Translations under genes and position numbers: made by a program
Assembly (NCBI RefSeq): GCF_000250655.1
Contig: NC_016935.1
Location: forward strand, 7,582,001-7,646,000
DNA length: 64,000 bases
Direction: 5' to 3'
Origin: Paenibacillus mucilaginosus 3016
GTDB taxonomy: Bacteria; Bacillota; Bacilli; Paenibacillales; NBRC-103111
Part shown: piece after piece, positions 43,019-49,787 of the stretch
Layout of the letters: the number at the start of each line of letters is the position of its first letter
Numbering within the stretch: the stretch's first letter is position 1
The notes under the pieces: generated by a model
Told to the model about the DNA's origin: nothing
The model's database searches: none
Seen by the model: the letters and a program-made list of their open reading frames with translations, nothing else

Positions 43019-45244
43019 ATGATTATCGTCAAACGTGACGGCACCCAAGAAGAGCTTGTTTTCGCCAAAATGAAAAAGGTGATCGATTTCGCCTGCGAAA
43101 CGTATCCGGAATGCGACCCGCTGGAGCTGGAAACCGCACTCCTCCCCCTGTTCCGCAATGGAATCACCACCAAGGAAATCCAGCGCCTGCTCATCCAGGT
43201 CGCTGTTGAGAAGACCAGCGTAGAACAGCCGAACTGGCAGTATGTCGCCGCCAAGCTGCTCGCCTACGATCTATATAAGGAAGCCCAGCTCAACCGCAAA
43301 TACGGACATTTCGGCTACGGCGACCTCTACTCCCTGATTACATACCTGACGAACACCGGGCTGTACGGCAGTTATATTCTCGAGCATTACACGAAGGAAG
43401 ACATCCAGGAGCTCGGCGCCTACATTAAGCCGGAGCGCGACCACCTGCTGAACTACATCGGACTCAAGACCCTCGCCGACCGCTACCTGATCCGCGGCCT
43501 CGACAAGGAAGTGCTCGAGCTGCCGCAGGAGCTCTTCATGGGCGTAGCGATGCACCTGGCGATGAAGGAAGCCGACAAGCTCTCCTGGGCCAAACAGTTC
43601 TACGACGTACTGAGCTCCCTGGAGATGACCGTAGCCACGCCGACGCTCGCGAATGCGCGTAAGCCGCTGCACCAGCTCTCCTCCTGCTTCATCGATACGG
43701 TGCCGGACAACCTCTGGGGCATCTACAACGTCGACCAGAACTTCGCGCAGGTGTCGAAGCACGGCGGCGGCATGGGCATCTATGTCGGCAAGGTCCGCTC
43801 CCGCGGCTCCAACATCCGCGGCTACAAGGGCGTAGCCGGCGGCGTCGTGCCTTGGATCAAGAATTACAACAATACCGCCGTGGCCGTCGACCAGCTCGGC
43901 GTGCGCTCCGGTGCGGTAGCCGTCTACCTTGACGTATGGCACAAGGACATCCTGGACTTCCTGAACCTCAAGACGAACAACGGGGACGACCGGATGAAGG
44001 CGCATGACATTTTCCCCGGCGTGTGCATTCCGGACCTGTTCATGAAGACCGTCGAGGAGCGCGGCACCTGGTATCTGATGGACCCGCACGAGATCCGCAA
44101 GGCCAGAGGCTACTCCATCGAAGATTCGTGGGGCGAGGAGTGGGAGAAGCGTTACTGGGAGTGCGTGAACGACGACAAGGTGTCCAAGGAAGAAATTCCG
44201 GCGATCGACATCATGAAGCGCATCCTGACGTCTTCCTTCGAGACCGGCACGCCGTTCGTCTTCTTCCGCGACACCGTCAACCGGACGAACCCGAACAAGC
44301 ACAAAGGCATGATCTACTGCTCCAACCTCTGCACGGAGATCGCGCAGAACATGAGCCCGACCGAACTCATCCAGACGCAGCATGAGGACGGCATCATCAC
44401 CCAGCAGGTGAAGAGCGGCGACTTCGTCGTGTGCAACCTGTCGTCGACCAACCTCGGCCGCGTCTACACCCGCGAGGACATCGAACGCGTCGTAACGACC
44501 CAGATGCGGATGATGGACAACGTCATCGACCTGAACTACTATCCGATCCCGCAGGCGGAGATCACGAACAAGAAGTACCGCGCCGTCGGCCTCGGCTCCA
44601 GCGGCTACCACCAGATGCTCGCGCAGATGAAGATCAACTGGGAGTCCGACGAGCACGTGGAGAAAGCCGACGAGATCTACGAGTGGATGAACTATTACGC
44701 CGTGAAGGCCTCCATGGAAATCGCCAAGGAAAAAGGCGCCTACCCTGCGTTCAAAGGCAGCGAGTGGCAGACCGGCGTTTACTTCGAGGACCGCGGTTAC
44801 AACAGCCCTGAGTGGCTGGAGCTGAAGGAGCAGGTAGCGCAGTACGGCGTCCGCAACGGCTGGATGTTCGCGATCGCACCGACGGCCTCAACGTCCCTGA
44901 TCGCCGGCTCCACCGCAGGCATTGACCCGATCTTCAACAAGTTCTTCGTCGAGGAGAAAAAGAACGCGGTCATCCCGCAGACGGCGCCGAACCTGAACGC
45001 CGAGACGATGTGGTACTACAAGGAAGCCCACCGGATCGACCAGCTGTGGAGCATCCGTGCCGCAGGCGCCCGCCAGCGCCACATCGACCAGTCGCAGTCG
45101 TTCAACCTGTACATCACGCCGGAGATGTCCGCCCGTGAATTCCTTGAACTCTACCTGGCCGCATGGAAGAACGGTCTGAAGACCGTCTACTACTGCCGCA
45201 ACAAGAGTCTTGAGGTGGAAGACTGCGTCTCCTGCAGCGCGTAA
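43019..45244 (+). CDS. nrdA: Class I ribonucleoside-diphosphate reductase, alpha subunit
   Basis: 741 residues. The catalytic chain reduces NDPs to dNDPs using a radical from the beta chain. Seen: a partial N-terminal ATP-cone (MIIVKRDGTQEELVFAKMKK), substrate region ATPTLANARKPLHQLSSCFI (active-site Cys), KHGGGMGIYVGKVRSRGSNI, active-site NLCTEI with Cys (near 441), and the C-terminal redox pair in DCVSCSA. ATG 43019 has GAAGGAG 9 nt upstream; 79 further in-frame residues upstream belong to the riboswitch. nrdB follows only after an IS element. Confidence 0.97.
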   Translation: MIIVKRDGTQEELVFAKMKKVIDFACETYPECDPLELETALLPLFRNGITTKEIQRLLIQVAVEKTSVEQPNWQYVAAKLLAYDLYKEAQLNRKYGHFGYGDLYSLITYLTNTGLYGSYILEHYTKEDIQELGAYIKPERDHLLNYIGLKTLADRYLIRGLDKEVLELPQELFMGVAMHLAMKEADKLSWAKQFYDVLSSLEMTVATPTLANARKPLHQLSSCFIDTVPDNLWGIYNVDQNFAQVSKHGGGMGIYVGKVRSRGSNIRGYKGVAGGVVPWIKNYNNTAVAVDQLGVRSGAVAVYLDVWHKDILDFLNLKTNNGDDRMKAHDIFPGVCIPDLFMKTVEERGTWYLMDPHEIRKARGYSIEDSWGEEWEKRYWECVNDDKVSKEEIPAIDIMKRILTSSFETGTPFVFFRDTVNRTNPNKHKGMIYCSNLCTEIAQNMSPTELIQTQHEDGIITQQVKSGDFVVCNLSSTNLGRVYTREDIERVVTTQMRMMDNVIDLNYYPIPQAEITNKKYRAVGLGSSGYHQMLAQMKINWESDEHVEKADEIYEWMNYYAVKASMEIAKEKGAYPAFKGSEWQTGVYFEDRGYNSPEWLELKEQVAQYGVRNGWMFAIAPTASTSLIAGSTAGIDPIFNKFFVEEKKNAVIPQTAPNLNAETMWYYKEAHRIDQLWSIRAAGARQRHIDQSQSFNLYITPEMSAREFLELYLAAWKNGLKTVYYCRNKSLEVEDCVSCSA

Positions 45245-45410
45245 GCGAATGGAGCTGCCCACGGGCGCGGGATCATTCCTGCGCCCGTACGTGTGACCTG
45301 CCCTTTTCCGGGGCAAGGTAAAAGAGGAGGCGGCCGGGGGCAGCGGCAGAAACGTAGGCGGAAATGGGACTCCTGGTGGGCGTTGGGCACAGCGGCATCG
45401 CTTTTTCCAT

Positions 45411-45540
45411 AGATAACGGATCTCAGACGGATGCGGATATCCGACTGTTGGGTACTTCTGAGAATAGCGGAATTTTGATGCGCTATTTGCCCGCTTCGGC
45501 CCTCTTTGTTGGGAATAACGGAACTGAGATGCGCTATTCC
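45411..45540. repeat. Palindromic repeat array, 51-bp period (locus 2)
   Basis: Copies start at 45411 (degenerate), 45462 and 45513, exactly 51 bp apart. Units such as GAATAGCGGAATTTTGATGC followed by GCTATTTG match the family at 31526-31717, including parts of the spacer (GGCYCTYTTT). The array fills the space between nrdA and the IS element. Confidence 0.82.
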
Positions 45541-45628
45541 TCTTAGATTGGAAGTAGACTAAACGGTGGACACAACTTAAGGAACGACCTTTATAATAAA
45601 GACAAACGAACAAAGGTCGAGGTGTGCC

Positions 45629-45916
45629 ATGAGTCAGCAGCGGGAGAGTTACGACAGTGAGTTTAAGAAAAAAACAGTGGAACATATAGAGAAGGAGGGG
45701 AAGAAGCCAATTGAGATTGCCCGGGAACTTGGGATTCCGAAAAGTACCTTAAGCCGCTGGATCAAACAGTACGGGAAAAGTGCAGCTTCGGAACAATCAC
45801 AAGTCTTTGTGGATTACGAACGACTAAAAAAGTTGGAGCAGCAAAACCGCGAACTGCAAGAGGAGAACGAAATCTTAAAAAAGGCAATGCACTTCTTCAC
45901 GAAAGACCGGGACTGA
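45629..45916 (+). CDS. IS3-family transposase OrfA
   Basis: 95 residues. An N-terminal helix-turn-helix (EFKKKTVEHIEKEGKKPIEI, then IPKSTLSRWIKQYG) binds the IS ends. A leucine-zipper-like segment (LKKLEQQNRELQEENEILKK) follows. The heptamer A-AAA-AAG at 45877-45883 is in the correct frame for -1 slippage, which would continue as KKGNALLHERPGLIF into orfB and give the OrfAB transposase. The OrfA product alone usually regulates transposition. Confidence 0.93.
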   Translation: MSQQRESYDSEFKKKTVEHIEKEGKKPIEIARELGIPKSTLSRWIKQYGKSAASEQSQVFVDYERLKKLEQQNRELQEENEILKKAMHFFTKDRD

Positions 45917-45963
45917 TTTTTTCGTTTATTTATAAACACCGCTTCCAGTACCGTGTCGAGAAG

Positions 45964-46788
45964 ATGTGCTCCGTTTTACAAGTATCCAGAAGCGGCTATT
46001 ACAAGTGGGTAAAACACAAGCCTAGTAAACGGGAAAAGCACCGGATGTGGCTGAAAAAACGCATCCGGCATCACTTTTACCGTTTGAAGAAGCGCCCGGG
46101 CAGCCCCGTGATTACTGCGATTCTGCGAGAGGAAGACGGTTGTGCTGTCTCCTCAAAAACGGTCAGTCGCCTTATGAAAGAGATGGGTCTTAAGTCGATT
46201 ACGGTTGGAAAATACAAAGCAACGACCAATTCCAACCACAACATGCCTGTTCATGACAATATCCTAAATCAGCAGTTTAAAGTGGAGGCACCCAACAAGG
46301 TCTGGGTAACAGATATTACTTATGTCGCCACTGGCGAAGGCTGGCTATACTTAGCCAGTGTGATGGACTTATATTCACGTAAAATCGTGGGCTGGGCTAC
46401 AGGCGCGCGGATGACTAGGGAGCTCGTGATCGAAGCCCTGGAGCTTGCTTACAAGCGTCAGAAACCGGCCCCTGGCTTGATCCACCACTCCGACCGCGGA
46501 TCTCAGTATGCAAGCAGTGATTACCAAGAACGGCTGGCAGACTACTTCATGACCGGCAGCATGAGTCGAAAAGGGAACTGCTATGACAATGCGTGTATCG
46601 AGTCTTTTCACAGTACATTGAAAAAAGAGCTTGTGTACCAAACCAAGTTTAAAACTCGTAAACAAGCAACCGATGAACTCTATAATTACATCGAGTTTTA
46701 CTACAACCGAACACGGCGCCACTCCACTTTGGGTTATAAAACGCCTCATCGCTTTGAACAGATGTACCATGAACAAAGAGCAGCTTAG
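45964..46788 (+). CDS. IS3-family transposase OrfB (DDE integrase core)
   Basis: 274 residues from ATG 45964; the same frame is open upstream into the slippage region, so the active form is probably OrfAB. HTH_21 region near 30-90 and rve core from about 100. The catalytic triad is intact: Asp in VWVTDITYV, Asp in IHHSDRGSQY and Glu in NACIESFHSTLKKE. There are no internal stops, so the element may be active. Confidence 0.93.
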   Translation: MCSVLQVSRSGYYKWVKHKPSKREKHRMWLKKRIRHHFYRLKKRPGSPVITAILREEDGCAVSSKTVSRLMKEMGLKSITVGKYKATTNSNHNMPVHDNILNQQFKVEAPNKVWVTDITYVATGEGWLYLASVMDLYSRKIVGWATGARMTRELVIEALELAYKRQKPAPGLIHHSDRGSQYASSDYQERLADYFMTGSMSRKGNCYDNACIESFHSTLKKELVYQTKFKTRKQATDELYNYIEFYYNRTRRHSTLGYKTPHRFEQMYHEQRAA

Positions 46789-46818
46789 CGTTAAAGGGTT
46801 CCTTCATTTTTGTGTCTA

Positions 46819-47555
46819 CTTTATTGACAGAAGTCCAGTTGAACCCTCGGACGTTCTGTCTGACAGTCCAAGCCGCGGGAGGTCCCGCCAGAGCTATCGT
46901 CTCGTCGGACTTCACCGTGCCGATCAGGCCGGCGCTGAACGGGACTTCCCGAGCCGAAGACAAGTCTGCGCGTGGCGGTCGTCGTGACTACGTATCCTTA
47001 TTGAGCTTGTTCTTTTTATGTCATGAAGAGGATAAGCCATCCCCTCTTCACGACAAGGACAGCAGCGAAGCAATCTGTCCGATGTTTTTTTGCTCTTTAG
47101 CTTTTGCTCTTGTCTTTAGCCTTTAGTCTTTTAGCTTTTTGCTCTTGCTGTTGCTCTTGTGCTGTTGTGTTCTCGAGTGGGGGCGGATCGAGCCGGCGCA
47201 AGCCGCGCAGACCGCCCCCCACGCGGCGGCAGCGAAGCGATCCGCCCACGCTTTTTCCACCTGGCGGAGGCTGGCGAAGCAGCCAAGGTTACAATTACCA
47301 GCGTTCGAGCGGTGCGAGAACAAGCCTGCTCTGCACCAACATCAAGCGTGTAAGCCGTGCAGGAGCCTCCTTGCGTGAGCAACGGAGGTTCCTGCACGGC
47401 TTACGGACGCGATGCCTGCACATCACACAACTCATCTGCACACGGCCGCTCCATCGACAGCATTCCGGGGTCCAGGGGGCCGGTGCCTCCTGGGGTCCCC
47501 CTTTGAAGGGGGATTTAGGGGGTTGAGCACGCTCATTTAGGAGGTAGCTTTTCAC
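46819..47555. other. Hairpin-rich non-coding stretch between IS3 element and nrdB
   Basis: 737 bp without a convincing gene. Seen: GCGGGAGGTCCCGC dyad (46875-46888), GTCATGAAGAGG/CCTCTTCACGAC (about 47020-47055), T-rich low-complexity run with TTTAGC/TTGCTC words (47089-47165), long-range pairing GGGCGGATCG (47181-47190) with CGATCCGCCC (47238-47247), GGTGC-GAG/CTC-GCACC (about 47312-47338), a 25-bp hairpin with a GTGA loop (47350-47404), and CCCCCTTTGAAGGGGG near 47500. An ORF on either strand at 46812-46963 is not recognised as a protein. Confidence 0.6.
47350..47404 (+). other. 25-bp hairpin with GNRA-type loop upstream of nrdB
   Basis: The arm GTAAGCCGTGCAGGA pairs perfectly with TCCTGCACGGCTTAC. 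Continuing inward are a G-U pair, CCTCC/GGAGG, one bulged C, TTGC/GCAA and the tetraloop GTGA. GCGT/ACGC can extend the base. It has no T run, so it is not a simple terminator. Confidence 0.75.
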
Positions 47556-48593
47556 ATGGATCTGCAAAAGAAAAAACTGTTCAACGAAAACGGGGACCGC
47601 GACTGGGGCAAACGCCGCATGATCGGCGGCAACACCACGAACCTGATCGAGCTCAACAATGTGAAATACGACTGGGCTACGAAGATGTACCGCACCATGA
47701 TGAACAACTTCTGGATTCCGGAAGAAATCCCGCTCGCCCAGGACGCCAAGGATTACAAATTCCTCAGCCCGGAAGAACGCCAGAGCTATGATAAAATCAT
47801 CTCGTTCCTGATCTTCCTGGACTCGCTGCAAACGGCCAACCTGCCGAACATCAACGAGTACATTACGGCTTCCGAGGTGAACCTATGCCTTACCGTGCAG
47901 ACGTTCCAGGAAGCGGTCCACAGCCAGAGCTATTCCTACATTCTCGACAGCGTCTGCTCGGCCGAGGTCCGCGACGAAATCTACAACCAGTGGCGGGAAG
48001 ACAAGCACCTTCTGAAGCGCAACCGGTTCATCACCGATCTGTACGAGCGCTTCATCGAAGAGCCTTCAACCGACAACCTGATGCGCACCATCATGGCCAA
48101 CTACATTCTCGAAGGCATCTATTTCTACAGCGGCTTCTCCTTCTTCTATGCGCTCGGCCGCCAAGGCAAAATGCTCGGCACCGTGTCCGAGATCAAATAT
48201 ATCCAGCGCGACGAGCTTACGCACCTGGCGCTGTTCCAGAACATCTTCCGGGAGATCCGCAAAGAAAATCCTGAAGTGTTTACGGATGAGCTCATCGAAG
48301 ACCTGCGCGGCATGATGCGAACCGCCGTCTCGCACGAAATCGAGTGGGGCCAGTACATCACGAACAACAAGATCCACGGCCTCAGTAACGAGATCATCGA
48401 CCAGTACATCAAGTACCTCTCCAACGAGCGGATGAGAAAGCTTGGCCTCGAAATCCTCTATCCGGAGATCGTCGAGCACCCGATGAAATGGGTCGAGAGC
48501 TTCAGCAACATGAACGCGATCAAGACCGACTTCTTCGAACAAAAAGTAACGAACTACAGCAAATCGTCCAACCTCAACTGGGACGACCTGTAA
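47556..48593 (+). CDS. nrdB: Class I ribonucleoside-diphosphate reductase, beta subunit
   Basis: 345 residues, ferritin-like radical-generating chain. Metal ligands by family comparison: Asp in IFLDSLQTANLP, E-x2-H in FQEAVHSQSYSY, and E-x2-H in RDELTHLALF. The Tyr four residues after the first His (H-SQS-Y) is in the position of the radical Tyr. ATG 47556 has TTAGGAGG 11 nt upstream. It pairs with nrdA, but 2.3 kb with an IS element separates them; no obvious promoter directly upstream could be fixed. Confidence 0.97.
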   Translation: MDLQKKKLFNENGDRDWGKRRMIGGNTTNLIELNNVKYDWATKMYRTMMNNFWIPEEIPLAQDAKDYKFLSPEERQSYDKIISFLIFLDSLQTANLPNINEYITASEVNLCLTVQTFQEAVHSQSYSYILDSVCSAEVRDEIYNQWREDKHLLKRNRFITDLYERFIEEPSTDNLMRTIMANYILEGIYFYSGFSFFYALGRQGKMLGTVSEIKYIQRDELTHLALFQNIFREIRKENPEVFTDELIEDLRGMMRTAVSHEIEWGQYITNNKIHGLSNEIIDQYIKYLSNERMRKLGLEILYPEIVEHPMKWVESFSNMNAIKTDFFEQKVTNYSKSSNLNWDDL

Positions 48594-48601
48594 GTTCCCT
48601 A

Positions 48602-48629
48602 AGGACCGGCCCCGAGCCGGTCCTTTTTT
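48602..48629 (+). terminator. Terminator after nrdB
   Basis: GGACCGGC, loop CCCGA, GCCGGTCC, then TTTTTT, about 8 nt past the stop. Confidence 0.92.
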
Positions 48630-48777
48630 CATTTCGGCAGCAACGTTCCGCCCCTAATGACGGAAAAGGTGTGAGCGGTATTCCCATGAGCTATAAGCAG
48701 TCCCGCGGCGAGAGGGAGCTTAAGCGTGTAAGCGCCTGTTGGGCATAGTATAAATTCTCAGGGGTAGGATTTTGACA

Positions 48778-48918
48778 ATGAAAATTCAACTTGCAGAAGA
48801 TACGTATTATCAGTTTTTAAATGCCGCGACAGAAACTGAAGGCATTGGCACGCTCTCATGGAGGCATATATCGATCGATTCAAATTCCGATCACAAGACT
48901 TGGAAATACAAGGGTTGA
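48778..48918 (+). CDS. Possible 46-residue small protein or gene remnant
   Basis: ATG 48778 with GGGGTAGGA 8 nt upstream opens MKIQLAEDTYYQFLNAATET, ending WKYKG at TGA 48918. It is acidic at the start and AT-richer than the surrounding DNA, with TATAAA at about 48749. It resembles the N terminus of a larger protein cut off where the G/T-rich repeat begins. No family is recognised. Confidence 0.4.
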   Translation: MKIQLAEDTYYQFLNAATETEGIGTLSWRHISIDSNSDHKTWKYKG

Positions 48919-48929
48919 TTGAACCGGAA

Positions 48930-49437
48930 GGGTTGGGGATAGTTGGTTCAGGTGTTTTGGTTGTTTTGGTTGAGGTGCTTTGGTCTGGGTGTCCGGTGCT
49001 TGGGTTCCGGTGTCTGGGTTCCGGTACTTGGGTTCGGATGCTTTTGGGTTCGGATGGTTGGTTCGGGGCGATTGGTTTAGGTGCTTTGGGATCGGGTGTT
49101 TTGGTTGAGGTGTTTTGGTCCGGGTGTTTTGATCCGGGTGTTTTGATCCGGGTGTTTTGATCCGGGTGTTTTGATCCGGGTGTTTTGGTCCGGGTGTTTT
49201 CGGGTGCTTGGGCTCGGGTTGCCTGGGTTCGGGTGTTCTGGTTCGGGGGCTTAGATTCGGGGGCCTGAGTTCGCGTTGCTTGGGTTCAGGTGTTTTGATC
49301 CAGGTGTTTTGGTTCGAATTCTTAGGTTCTGGTTGCTTGGGTTCCGGTGCTTGAGTTCGGGTTGCTTGGGTTCCGGTGCCTGGGTTCCGGTGCTTGGGTT
49401 CCCATGCCTGGGTTCCGGTGCTTGGGTTCGGGATGCA
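48930..49437 (+). repeat. Degenerate 14-bp G/T-rich minisatellite
   Basis: About 500 bp, roughly 35 units of 14 bp. Two unit types dominate: GGGTGTTTTGATCC (consecutive copies at 49141, 49155, 49169 in exact 14-bp register) and CCGGTGCTTGGGTT (left and right parts). The plus strand is almost free of A and poor in C. Frames on both strands read through it but only as repeat translation, so no gene is called. Confidence 0.88.
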
Positions 49438-49580
49438 TTGGCGGCCCTATCCCAGCACCCTGCCCCAATTACTCCGTCTCCCGCCTCTCCGCCAGGCGGG
49501 GGACGTTCTTTTTTGTCCACACCCACAAGGGCCGTGACGGGATCACGCCCCTTGGATGCTGTACATGCGAATGCTGCTCG

Positions 49581-49700
49581 GGATCGAATAGGCACCGCAG
49601 GAGTTTACGTCCGCCTTTGAACCCTGTGAGAATCCCTTTCCCCCATTCCAATCCAATTCTCACAGGGTTCAACCGCGGCCGGAGGGGCCTATTCGATCCC
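49581..49700. repeat. 120-bp nested inverted repeat
   Basis: Outer arms GGATCGAATAGGC/GCCTATTCGATCC and inner arms TTGAACCCTGTGAGAAT/ATTCTCACAGGGTTCAA (17 bp, perfect) enclose a 22-nt pyrimidine-rich loop. The whole could fold into one long hairpin, of MITE or attenuator type. There is no ORF. The flanking 49438-49580 and 49701-49787 contain nothing recognisable except short CTCCA/CAGC-rich words. Confidence 0.8.
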
Positions 49701-49787
49701 TCTCCATCGCAGCTAGAGAGCATCTCCAGCACCTCTCCAACGCAGCCCCAGCGCATCTCCAGACTCCACCGCCATCCCATCACGGCC

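Larger units (their letters stand above)
45567..46818 (+). mobile_element. IS3-family insertion sequence
   Basis: 1252 bp with imperfect terminal inverted repeats: left TGGACACAACTTAAGGAAC, right (inverted) TAGACACAAAAATGAAGGAA, continuing to a shared CCTTTA. It contains orfA and orfB with a programmed -1 frameshift site. Base composition is clearly more AT-rich than the neighbours, a sign of recent arrival. No target-site duplication is obvious at the flanks. Confidence 0.92.

Noticed and set aside
45364..45546. 60-codon frame between nrdA and the IS element
   Set aside because: It is a translation of the 51-bp repeat array.
46812..47126. 104-codon frame after the IS element
   Set aside because: It starts inside the IS inverted repeat, runs into T-rich low-complexity DNA and has no ribosome-binding site or recognisable domain.
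49251..49595. 114-codon frames on both strands over the minisatellite
   Set aside because: They are products of the 14-bp repeat with no ribosome-binding site.
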